17,912 nucleotides of DNA from Bacteroidales bacterium (GTDB taxonomy: Bacteria > Bacteroidota > Bacteroidia > Bacteroidales > VadinHA17): contig JAITVX010000245.1 in assembly GCA_031285575.1 (NCBI GenBank), forward strand, positions 1-17,912, read 5' to 3'. The translations under genes were made by a program, and so were the position numbers. Numbering within the stretch: position 1 is the stretch's first letter; every line of letters begins with the position of its first letter. The notes under the pieces were generated by a model. That model worked only from the letters and a program-made list of their open reading frames with translations. It was not told the origin of the DNA and searched no databases. Below are positions 1-7,515 of the stretch, in pieces.

Positions 1-55
1 TCACCCGGCGTTGCAACGGCACAGTACATTAACATGAAAATGACTGAAACAGGCT

Positions 56-197
56 TTTTCGGGAAACAGAACTACACTACCCTGTTCGTCATTGCGAAGG
101 CAAAGCCTGAAGCAATCCAGAAAATGAGTACCACATGGATTGCTTCACTGCGGTCGCAATGACGAACATGGTATTGAAGTTCTATTTTCCGAAGAAA
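56..197. repeat. Long imperfect inverted repeat, REP/MITE-like (copy 1, complete)
   Basis: The left arm (about 56-120) and right arm (136-197) are inverted copies of each other around a 15-base centre. The core of the arms is CGTCATTGCGA...GAAGCAATCCA on the left and TGGATTGCTTC...TCGCAATGACG on the right. The homology continues outward for about 30 more bases (GTTC and AGTTCTNTTTYCCGAA), with about five mismatches in 24. The core motif resembles palindromic intergenic elements seen in many copies in diverse bacterial genomes; that is recalled knowledge, not a search. Two more partial or variant copies lie at 9471-9556 and 17317-17429. The small ORF that reads through it on the minus strand is not a gene. 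Confidence 0.8.
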
Positions 198-302
198 TCT
201 GTTGTAATAATGCTTCAACAGGCGCCGACAATGCAAAAACTGGGCTTTAAACACTTTTTAAATTTCACACGTCTGACTTCTTTACATAAATCAGGCATAA
301 AT

Positions 303-332
303 GTTGTATAATAAATTTAATGCTTAATTTTA
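303..332 (+). promoter_or_regulatory. Candidate clpC promoter (weak match)
   Basis: GTTG at 303-306 and TAATTTTA at 325-332 are separated by 18 bases. The Bacteroidetes primary sigma factor consensus is TTTG, 19-21 bases, TAnnTTTG, so this is an imperfect match in an AT-rich leader where chance matches are likely. The same ten bases TAATTTTACG also occur at 9684-9693, upstream of the gene at 9757, but without a good -33 element there. Confidence 0.25.
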
Positions 333-404
333 CGGTGAAATATTATAATTTATAAATCTGCCGGTTTTTAGGCTGACATAATGACGCAATAATAATATAA
401 TAAT

Positions 405-2939
405 ATGGATGCACAGTTTTCCCAAAGGGTAAAAGATATTCTGATTTATTCAAAAGAAGAAGCCATAAGGTTAGGTAACAGTCATATAAGTCCGGAACAT
501 CTTTTCCTCGGCATTCTGCGCGATGGAGAAGGTGTAGCTGTTGACATACTTATTAATCAGGGAATTGATTTAATGATCCTGAAATCTTCAATCGAAAAAA
601 CTATAAAGGCCGACGTTCCGGTATCGGTAACAGACCAAGAGGTTATCCCCCTGCTCAGAAGCTCAGAAAGGGTTTTAAGGCTGGTGTATCTTGAAGCAAA
701 ATCATTAAAAAGCGATACCATTGAAACAGAACACCTCCTTCTTGCCATTTTGAAAGACGATGCTGCTACGGTAACCAGATTTCTGACGGAGCTGGACGTT
801 ACATACCAGTCGATAAGAAGGATAATTGAGGCCGAACCTCTGATTGCAAGAACCGATTTTGCGAAAGATGAAGACGATGAAGGGCAGGTAACTGGCGGTA
901 TGTCAAAAAGTCAGTCAACAACATCATCCAAGCCGTCGTCGGAAACACCTGTTCTTGATAATTTTGGCATCGACCTTACAAAAAGCGCCGAAGAGGCGCG
1001 TCTCGATCCTGTTGTTGGCAGAGAGCGGGAGATAGAACGTTTGGTGCAGATACTGTCGAGAAGGAAGAAAAACAACCCAGTCCTTATTGGCGAGCCTGGC
1101 GTTGGCAAATCGGCCATTGCCGAAGGGCTTGCGTTGCGGATAGTAAATAAAAATGTTTCGCGGGTGCTTTTCAATAAAAGAGTTGTAGCTCTCGACCTTG
1201 CTTCAATTGTTGCGGGAACAAAATATCGCGGGCAATTTGAAGAAAGGATGAAGGCAATTCTGAATGAACTGTCTAAAAATGACAATATCATCCTGTTTAT
1301 AGACGAGATACACACAATAGTAGGAGCAGGTGGCGCCTCCGGATCGCTTGATGCCGCCAACATGCTGAAACCTGCGCTTGCACGTGGCGAAATTCAATGT
1401 ATCGGAGCTACAACGCTTGACGAATACAGGCAGCATATTGAAAAAGACGGAGCGCTGGAACGCCGTTTCCAGAAAGTACTGGTTGAACCAACATCGGCCA
1501 AAGAAACCATACACATACTTCATAACATTAAGGGACGATATGAAGAACATCACAACGTTACGTTCACCGACGACGCTATTGAAGCATGCGTGAATCTTAC
1601 AAACAGATACATATCCGACCGCCATTTTCCCGACAAGGCAATTGATGCGCTCGACGAATCGGGCTCAAGAGTTCACATCACCAATATTGTTGTTCCCGAC
1701 AAAATCCTTTCGTTTGAAAAACAGCTTGAAGAAACCAAAAAGGAAAAAATGACGGCAGTTAAAAATCAGAACTTTGAAAAAGCCGCAAACTTCCGCGACA
1801 GGGAAAAAGAACTTCAGGATATGATAGACGATGAGAAAAAGAAATGGGAAAAAGAGCTTTCCCTTAACAGAGAAATTGTTGATGAAAATAAAGTTGCCGA
1901 AGTTGTTGCCATGATGACCGGTGTGCCTGTGCAGAGAATTGCCCAGACCGAAGGCACAAAGCTGCTGAAAATGGCAGACGAACTTAAAGACAGCGTTATT
2001 GGCCAGGATGAAGCTATTCAGAAAGTAGTAAAATCCATACAGCGTAATCGAGCAGGACTTAAAGACCCAAATAAACCGATAGGAACGTTCATATTCCTTG
2101 GCCCTACAGGAGTTGGCAAAACACAGCTTGCCAAAGTGCTGACGAAATTTTTATTCGACGCCACCGATAACCTGGTACGGATAGATATGAGCGAATACAT
2201 GGAAAAGTTTTCCATATCGCGCCTTGTAGGAGCTCCTCCAGGATACGTAGGTTATGAAGAAGGCGGGCAGCTTACCGAAAAAGTAAGGCGGAAACCATAT
2301 TCAGTAGTGCTGCTCGACGAAATAGAAAAGGCGCACCCCGACGTGTTTCATATCCTGCTGCAGCTTTTTGACGAAGGACAGCTTACCGACAGCCTTGGCC
2401 GGAAAATCGATTTCAGAAATACAATAGTAATCCTTACTTCAAACATAGGCACAAGGCAGATTTCTGAGTTCGGATTCGGGATAGGATTCGACACGCAGGC
2501 ACGGAAAACTTCACGCGACGAGCAAACAAAAAGCATTTTGCAAAAAGCACTTCAGAAAACATTTGCCCCGGAATTTCTCAACAGAATAGACGATGTAATA
2601 ATGTTCAACCCGTTAGGCAGGGAGGATATAAACAAAATAATAGATTTGGAACTAAAAGAATTGTACGGCAGAGTTAAATCATTAGGCTATACAATGGAAA
2701 TAACTCCTGCTGCGAAAGATTTTATTGCCGGAAAAGGATTTGACGCAAGCTTCGGTGCAAGGCCATTGAAACGCGCAATACAGAAATACCTCGAAGATCC
2801 GATGGCCGAAATATTGATTAAGGCAAACAGCAGTGAAGAGGGAGAAATAATCCATGCAGGCTTTGACGAAACTGCTTCTGAAATAAAAATCAACATTCAG
2901 AAACATAAACCTGAGCTGACTGAAACAACAGATGTTTAA
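405..2939 (+). CDS. clpC: ATP-dependent Clp protease ATP-binding subunit ClpC
   Basis: This 844-residue protein is a double-ring AAA+ unfoldase that feeds substrates to the ClpP peptidase in the cytoplasm. The order is a Clp N-domain repeat pair (about 1-145), a first AAA+ module with Walker A GEPGVGKS (229-236) and Walker B ending in D300-E301, a short middle region with a UVR-like segment (about 450-475) typical of ClpC rather than ClpB, and a second AAA+ module with Walker A GPTGVGKT (566-573) and Walker B D638-E639. I693-G694-F695 sits where ClpP-binding loops carry IGF/VGF. The C-terminal D2-small domain is complete. Length is normal for Bacteroidetes ClpC. The ATG at 405 gives the conserved start MDAQFSQRVKDIL. 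The gene stands alone, converging with the minus-strand operon 49 bases downstream, and is visibly more AT-rich than its neighbours. Confidence 0.97.
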   Translation: MDAQFSQRVKDILIYSKEEAIRLGNSHISPEHLFLGILRDGEGVAVDILINQGIDLMILKSSIEKTIKADVPVSVTDQEVIPLLRSSERVLRLVYLEAKSLKSDTIETEHLLLAILKDDAATVTRFLTELDVTYQSIRRIIEAEPLIARTDFAKDEDDEGQVTGGMSKSQSTTSSKPSSETPVLDNFGIDLTKSAEEARLDPVVGREREIERLVQILSRRKKNNPVLIGEPGVGKSAIAEGLALRIVNKNVSRVLFNKRVVALDLASIVAGTKYRGQFEERMKAILNELSKNDNIILFIDEIHTIVGAGGASGSLDAANMLKPALARGEIQCIGATTLDEYRQHIEKDGALERRFQKVLVEPTSAKETIHILHNIKGRYEEHHNVTFTDDAIEACVNLTNRYISDRHFPDKAIDALDESGSRVHITNIVVPDKILSFEKQLEETKKEKMTAVKNQNFEKAANFRDREKELQDMIDDEKKKWEKELSLNREIVDENKVAEVVAMMTGVPVQRIAQTEGTKLLKMADELKDSVIGQDEAIQKVVKSIQRNRAGLKDPNKPIGTFIFLGPTGVGKTQLAKVLTKFLFDATDNLVRIDMSEYMEKFSISRLVGAPPGYVGYEEGGQLTEKVRRKPYSVVLLDEIEKAHPDVFHILLQLFDEGQLTDSLGRKIDFRNTIVILTSNIGTRQISEFGFGIGFDTQARKTSRDEQTKSILQKALQKTFAPEFLNRIDDVIMFNPLGREDINKIIDLELKELYGRVKSLGYTMEITPAAKDFIAGKGFDASFGARPLKRAIQKYLEDPMAEILIKANSSEEGEIIHAGFDETASEIKINIQKHKPELTETTDV

Positions 2940-2988
2940 GTCAGCAAAGTCCTCACCCATTTTCAACGCTCAGCTTTAACCGTTGGTG

Positions 2989-4116
2989 CTATTTAAAGAA
3001 CTCCAGCACCGCGTCGGTTATGTATTCAAGCTGTTGCTGCTCCATTTCGGAATGTATTGGCAGGGAAATTACCTGCTTACACAGTTGTGCCGTTACAGGG
3101 AAATCGGTCTCCCCGCAGCCAAGGTATTTATAGGCATCCTGTGAGTGCAGGGGAGAGGGATAATAGACCATCGAGGGAATATTTTTCGATTCCAGAAACT
3201 TCTTCAGCCCGTCTCTTCTGCCGTCTTTTACCTTTATGGTATATTGATTGAATATGTGCGTTGAAAAAGTCATCCTCCGGGGCGTTTCTATACCGGTGCA
3301 TGCTGCAAGCGCCCTGTCATAAAAGTCGGCGGCGGTGCGCCGGGCATCATTGAACAGGTCGTGATACCTCAGCTTTACTCTCAATATTGCAGCCTGCACC
3401 GTGTCGAGCCTCGAGTTAACGCCAATGTCGTCGTAGCAGTACCTTACCTTCATGCCGTGGTTGGCAATGCTTCTCAGTTTTCCGGCAATGCCGTCGTCGT
3501 TTGTATATAGTGCGCCGCCGTCGCCGTAGCATCCGAGGTTTTTGGAAGGGAAAAACGATGTTGCGCCAATATGCCCTATGGAACCTGCTTTTTTAACCGA
3601 CTTGTTGCTGAAGATAAAGTCGGCGCCGGTTGCCTGGGCTGCATCTTCTATAACATAGAGGCTATGCTGCCGCGCCAGTTCCATTATATTTTCCATATCG
3701 GCGCACTGGCCGAAAAGATGCACGGGCATTATTGCCCTGGTTCGTGGCGTGATGGCTTTTTTTATACTTTCGGCCGTTACGTTGAACGAACCGTGGTCGG
3801 GGTCAATCAATACCGGTTTCAGCCCCTGCATGGCTATCGATTCGACGGTGGCTATAAACGTGAAGTTGGATGTGATAACCTCGTCGCCCGCCTTCAGGCC
3901 GAGGGCCATCAGGGCAAGCCTCAGCGCATCGGTTCCGTTTGCGCACGACACAACGTGCTTAACGCCGTTGTATTCCCGGAGCTCTTCTTCAAACATGGTT
4001 ACTTCGGGGCCTTTAATGAAGGCTGTTGAGTTGATGACGCTCTGGATGGCTGAATCGATCTCAGGCTTTATTCTGTCGTACTGCGCCCTGAGGTCGGACA
4101 TCTGTATTTTTCTCAT
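2989..4116 (-). CDS. DegT/DnrJ/EryC1/StrS-family PLP aminotransferase
   Basis: The 375-residue protein is a fold-type I, PLP-dependent aminotransferase of the DegT/WecE group, which usually aminates keto-sugar nucleotides for glycans or antibiotics. The segment IEDAAQA gives the PLP-ring aspartate D158 and Q161, and SFFPSKNLGCYGDGG gives the Schiff-base lysine K192 with the family's glycine-rich tail. Length is normal. Its ATG overlaps the stop of the upstream gene as ATGA at 4113-4116, so it is probably translationally coupled to the Hdr/EMO-like genes and is the last gene of that operon. The substrate cannot be told from sequence. No sugar dehydratase, N-acetyltransferase or glycosyltransferase is nearby, so a cell-surface sugar role is only the family default. 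The link to a redox operon is unexplained. Confidence 0.93.
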   Translation of the reverse strand: MRKIQMSDLRAQYDRIKPEIDSAIQSVINSTAFIKGPEVTMFEEELREYNGVKHVVSCANGTDALRLALMALGLKAGDEVITSNFTFIATVESIAMQGLKPVLIDPDHGSFNVTAESIKKAITPRTRAIMPVHLFGQCADMENIMELARQHSLYVIEDAAQATGADFIFSNKSVKKAGSIGHIGATSFFPSKNLGCYGDGGALYTNDDGIAGKLRSIANHGMKVRYCYDDIGVNSRLDTVQAAILRVKLRYHDLFNDARRTAADFYDRALAACTGIETPRRMTFSTHIFNQYTIKVKDGRRDGLKKFLESKNIPSMVYYPSPLHSQDAYKYLGCGETDFPVTAQLCKQVISLPIHSEMEQQQLEYITDAVLEFFK

Positions 4117-6152
4117 AATTGGCTATGTTGTTGTTTATATTCCGGTTCGTGCAGTTTCCTGCTGTTTTCATGCGGGTGTTCCGGGGGCTCCTGCGCTGCC
4201 AGTACTGCCTGCGCAATATCGACAACGGGGATGCTGGTGGCCTGGGCAAATGTTTTCTGGCAAAGCGGACAGGCGGTAATAATCTTTTTCGGGTTGTGCT
4301 GTGTAAGCGTAGCCAGCGCGTCTTTGGTTATCGACAGTTTCTTTTGGCGGCTTAGCGACAGCGTGCCCAAGCTGCCGCCGCAGCACAGTGCTTCCGATTT
4401 TTCTTCGGGTATGCGCTGCAGGGTGCCGAGTTTGTTGAGCAGGCTGCGGGGCTGCCGGTAAATGCCCGAGCCGCGCCCGAGTTCGCAGGGGTCGTGGTAT
4501 ATCCATTCTTCGGCTCCGGCGCGCAGGTTCAGCCTGCCTTCTTCCAGAAGGCGGTAGAGGTAGGCCGAGTGGTGTACTGTTTCAATTGGCAGCCGGTAGT
4601 TTTCCCTGAATATCTTGTAGCAAATGGGGCAGGAGGTAAGCAGCGTTTTTGCACCCGAGGCAAGAATCTGTGCGGTGTTACGTTCAATAAGTTCTGTGGC
4701 GGCATCGGTTCGTCCGGCAAGCATCAGGGGGCGGCCGCAGCAGAATCCGCCGTCGGCGTCTAGCTGCTGTACGTTTATGCCGGCCTGCCTCAGTACGGTG
4801 AGGAGCGAGCGCGATATGAGCGGTGTTAGCTGCGTCATGCAGCCGCCATAGTACAGCACGTCGGCGCGTGGCGCTTCGATGGCGGGCAGCTGGCTGTAGT
4901 TTTCGGTTATCTGATATGGCTGGCCGGCGCGTACGTGCTGTTTGAGGCGGCACGAGTCGATTTCTACCGGGCAGGCTTCGTTGCAGCGGTTGCACATCAT
5001 GCAGGCGTTGGCGGTGTCGATGAGGCCCGGTTCGCGGTAGCGGAGCTTGCGCATGAAGTAAACGGTGGCGTCTTTCTGGTGCTTGCCGCTGCGGCCCATC
5101 TGGCAGGCGTCGAGGCACAGGCCGCAGCGCGAGCACGAGTATATTTCAACGCGGGCCACTCCGTAGCGGGGGCTTTTGCTGCGTATGCCGGCGTTGCGCA
5201 TCAGTATCAGCAGAATTTCGGTGGGTATGTGCATGTAGCGCGAAAAGGGGAGCGAAACCATGAAGGTGCCAAGGGCAATGGAGTATGCCCACCAGAAGGG
5301 GAGCAGCCTGTCGGGGTTCGATATCAGCCCGTCGAAAATGCTGCCGAAGCCGAGGGTGAGGAAGCTTCCGCCGCTTACGCCCGATGTGAAGCTTTCGGCA
5401 ATGAGGCGCAGGGGGAAGATGGCCCACAGCGAGTAGAGGGCTATTATGTCGCCCAGGCGCAGGCGGGTGGTGCGGCGCATGCCGAGCCAGCGCGAACGCA
5501 GGCGTTTTATCATGGCAAGTATTACGCCGCTCAGCACGAACAGCAGCAGAAAGTCCATAATGAAAAAGAGCAGCGAACCCTGAAGGCTGTGTTCCTGCAC
5601 CGACACGAAGTAGCGGAAAAAAATGGGGTAGTAGAGCAGGCCGCCGCGGTGAGGGGTGTAGAGAAACACTTCGATGTGCCCTACGACGATAAGCAGAAAC
5701 CATCCGAGGGCAATGCTCATGTGCATGTATCCGAGCAGCTTGTTGTGGCGGAATATTTTGGTGTGTACGAGGCAGTCGGAAAATATGTCGCGTATGGACT
5801 GGAATATTTTTACGGAAAGCAGCGAGCGCCCCAGCTGCCTGCGTTCGGGTTTGCCCAGCCTGCCTATTATCAGCACAAGCGCTGTGAGCAGGTAGAGCAG
5901 CGCAAACGTCATCCCCGCCATGAATGGCCATACGAAGGGCGGGTAGATGCCTCTTTTGCGTTCAAACACCACGTCCTGCGCCGAAAGCATGTCGGGAAGC
6001 AGCATGAGCAGCGCTGCCGTAAGAAGAAAAAACGGCAGCAGGCGCCTGATGCGGCTTTTCCCGGCTGTGGCGGAATGTTCCGGCGGCGTGCTGCATGTTG
6101 CATGGGTGCGGAAAAACGTTTTTCCTGAAAGGTGTGTTTCTGCGCTGTTCAT
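4113..6152 (-). CDS. Membrane (Fe-S) oxidoreductase, NarI/HdrE-like + HdrD-like fusion (FadF/EMO type)
   Basis: The N-terminal half is membrane-embedded, with hydrophobic segments at about 38-57, 74-96, 139-164, 194-214, 230-250 and 283-305. H144, H159 and H188 are candidate haem or quinone-site histidines. Two [4Fe-4S] ferredoxin motifs follow: C340/C343/C346/C350 and C384/C387/C390/C394-Pro. Two complete CCG domains come next: C438, C471-C472, C508-x2-C511 and C556, C590-C591, C628-x2-C631. This is the order of FadF-type EtfAB:menaquinone oxidoreductases (EMO) and resembles DsrM plus DsrK or HdrE plus HdrD fused. The likely role is electron exchange between a soluble partner and menaquinone. 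I chose the ATG at 6152 because it forms an ATGA overlap with the upstream gene; a longer reading from 6242 overlaps that gene by 94 bases. The first hydrophobic segment ends in LSAQ-D and could be a cleaved signal peptide. Confidence 0.88.
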   Translation of the reverse strand: MNSAETHLSGKTFFRTHATCSTPPEHSATAGKSRIRRLLPFFLLTAALLMLLPDMLSAQDVVFERKRGIYPPFVWPFMAGMTFALLYLLTALVLIIGRLGKPERRQLGRSLLSVKIFQSIRDIFSDCLVHTKIFRHNKLLGYMHMSIALGWFLLIVVGHIEVFLYTPHRGGLLYYPIFFRYFVSVQEHSLQGSLLFFIMDFLLLFVLSGVILAMIKRLRSRWLGMRRTTRLRLGDIIALYSLWAIFPLRLIAESFTSGVSGGSFLTLGFGSIFDGLISNPDRLLPFWWAYSIALGTFMVSLPFSRYMHIPTEILLILMRNAGIRSKSPRYGVARVEIYSCSRCGLCLDACQMGRSGKHQKDATVYFMRKLRYREPGLIDTANACMMCNRCNEACPVEIDSCRLKQHVRAGQPYQITENYSQLPAIEAPRADVLYYGGCMTQLTPLISRSLLTVLRQAGINVQQLDADGGFCCGRPLMLAGRTDAATELIERNTAQILASGAKTLLTSCPICYKIFRENYRLPIETVHHSAYLYRLLEEGRLNLRAGAEEWIYHDPCELGRGSGIYRQPRSLLNKLGTLQRIPEEKSEALCCGGSLGTLSLSRQKKLSITKDALATLTQHNPKKIITACPLCQKTFAQATSIPVVDIAQAVLAAQEPPEHPHENSRKLHEPEYKQQHSQL

Positions 6153-6493
6153 TGTGCAGTGTTTTTCGGGTTGGTGTTTTCCGTGCGTATTGCGGCAAGC
6201 AGCGGCCGCGTGTTTATTCCGCGCGGGCATACGAGGCTGCACTTGCCGCAGAACATGCAGTGTGCTGTTTGCAGTATTTCGCTGTGTGTGTTTCCGCGCT
6301 GAACGTGCAGTATAACCCTGCGCAGGTTCATTGGCAGGTAGCGGCCGGCCGTGCAGGTGGCAGCGCAGCTGCCGCAGGCCATGCAGGTAAGTATGTCGGG
6401 GTCGCGTTCAATAAGTCTGTTGAGCAGGCGGTCGCTGTGCCTGTCGAGGTCGATGCAGGCGCTTTCAGTGCGCGAAAAGCCGAAGTCGATCAT
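6149..6493 (-). CDS. Small HdrC-like 2x[4Fe-4S] ferredoxin subunit
   Basis: This 114-residue protein carries two classical cluster motifs: C37/C40/C43/C47 and C79/C82/C85/C89-Pro. The LPMNLRRVILHVQRG-type linker between them is typical of heterodisulfide reductase subunit C. It should relay electrons between the FAD subunit encoded upstream and the CCG/membrane subunit encoded downstream. The start at 6493 (MIDFGFSRTES) gives an ATGA overlap with the stop of the FAD gene, and the stop overlaps the next start in the same way at 6149-6152. An alternative start at 6550 would add 19 Arg/His-rich residues read from inside the upstream gene and is unlikely. No membrane segment or signal is present. 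Confidence 0.88.
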   Translation of the reverse strand: MIDFGFSRTESACIDLDRHSDRLLNRLIERDPDILTCMACGSCAATCTAGRYLPMNLRRVILHVQRGNTHSEILQTAHCMFCGKCSLVCPRGINTRPLLAAIRTENTNPKNTAQ

Positions 6494-7512
6494 ATTTTCC
6501 GTATGTATTCGTAAATGGCGAGGGCTGCGGCGCGGGCTTCGCCGATGCATTCGGCGTATGTTTTGGGGCCTGTGCAGGCTCCGGCCAGGAAGATGCCGGG
6601 CTGCGTGGCCGTGGTGCTGCGGTTGTATGCGTCGCCGGTCTGGAAAAACCCGTCGCCGGCTATGGCGAGGTTGAAGAGTGCTGCCATGTGCGGGGTGTGT
6701 TCGTGGCGTTCCATGCCGGGCATAAGCACCAGCCAGTCGAGCGTGGCGCGCAGTGGCTGGCCGGCAAGGGTGTCTTCGGCTTTTACCGCAAGTTTGCCTT
6801 CAATGGTTTCGGCTACTTCCGATACGCGCCCCCGTATAAACTGTATGCCGTATTTGTTCTGTGCATGGAGGTACATGTCTTCATAGCCGCGTCCGAACAT
6901 TCTTAAATCCATATAGAAGCAGTATATGCGTGCGCTCGGATGCAGTTCTTTCAGTTCGCATGCCTGCTTTACGGCTGTTGCGCAGCATATTTTCGAGCAG
7001 TGGCGGTTGTTTACCTTTTCGTCGCGCGACCCTGTGCAGTGCACGAAGCCTATGCGCAGCGGGTCGTAGCCTGCTGCGCCGAGCCCTTTCTGTTCGGTAA
7101 GGGCCTGCTCGAGCCGGTCGGAGGTAATAACCCTGTCGTAAATGCCGTAGCCATATTCTTCCTTGCGCCGCGCGTCGAACAGCGAGAAGCCGGTGGCAAG
7201 CAGCACCGCGCCTGCGTCGAGCTCCGTTCCGTCGGAGAGGGTGAGGCCGTAGCGGTTTCCGTTGCGCACGGCGCCGGCAACGGTGGTGTTCAAACGTATA
7301 TCGACGCCCTGCAGGGCGTCGTGCAGCGGCTTCAGCAGTTCGCCCGAGGCGCTTCCGTCGGGAAACAGCTGGTGCCACCGGGCTACATGCCCGCCCGTGC
7401 GGTCTTTTTCTTCAACAATAACGGTTTTCGCCCCAAGGCGCGCAAGGGCGGCGGCGGCTTCCATGCCGCTTATGCCGCCGCCTATTACTACTGCGTCTGT
7501 TTTTTCTTTCAT
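6490..7512 (-). CDS. Short HdrA/QmoA-like FAD- and [4Fe-4S]-binding oxidoreductase
   Basis: The 340-residue flavoprotein starts with a Rossmann FAD motif, G11-G12-G13-I-S-G16, followed by VEE and a TGGH segment as in HdrA. The diagnostic segment HCTGSRDEK...HCSKICC gives C159, C172, C176 and C177. This C-x12-C-x3-CC spacing is the HdrA/QmoA signature that binds an extra [4Fe-4S] cluster near the flavin. The C-terminus (AGACTGPKTYAECIGEARAAA) is the usual FAD-binding end. Methanogen HdrA is roughly twice as long and has added ferredoxin domains; those are missing, so electrons must come through the separate HdrC-like subunits. Its start lies 3 bases after the stop of the HdrB-like gene. Whether it bifurcates electrons cannot be said. 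Confidence 0.87.
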   Translation of the reverse strand: MKEKTDAVVIGGGISGMEAAAALARLGAKTVIVEEKDRTGGHVARWHQLFPDGSASGELLKPLHDALQGVDIRLNTTVAGAVRNGNRYGLTLSDGTELDAGAVLLATGFSLFDARRKEEYGYGIYDRVITSDRLEQALTEQKGLGAAGYDPLRIGFVHCTGSRDEKVNNRHCSKICCATAVKQACELKELHPSARIYCFYMDLRMFGRGYEDMYLHAQNKYGIQFIRGRVSEVAETIEGKLAVKAEDTLAGQPLRATLDWLVLMPGMERHEHTPHMAALFNLAIAGDGFFQTGDAYNRSTTATQPGIFLAGACTGPKTYAECIGEARAAALAIYEYIRKI

Positions 7513-7515
7513 CGT

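Larger units (their letters stand above)
1..404. other. Intergenic region upstream of clpC
   Basis: No gene can be supported here. Frame 1 is open from the window edge to a TGA at about 160, but most of that stretch is the palindromic repeat at 56-197, so at most the first 50 bases could be the tail of a gene lying outside the window. From about 240 to 404 the sequence is strongly AT-rich and fits a promoter and leader for clpC. No tRNA or other RNA gene was recognised. Confidence 0.6.

Noticed and set aside
72..254. 60-residue ORF on the minus strand
   Set aside because: It reads straight through the palindromic repeat (HCDRSEAI and FWIASGFA are translations of its arms); it is not a gene.
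2940..2988. Terminator between the convergent clpC and aminotransferase genes
   Set aside because: Only a 5-bp CAACG/CGTTG stem with a 12-base loop and no clear T-run; too weak to call.
4935..6128. 397-residue plus-strand ORF opposite the EMO-like gene
   Set aside because: Its translation is low-complexity and family-free; it is an antisense shadow of a G/C-rich gene with clear motifs on the other strand.
6153..6242. Upstream start for the EMO-like gene (30 extra residues)
   Set aside because: The added residues overlap the HdrC-like coding sequence and look random; the ATGA-coupled start at 6152 fits the operon pattern.
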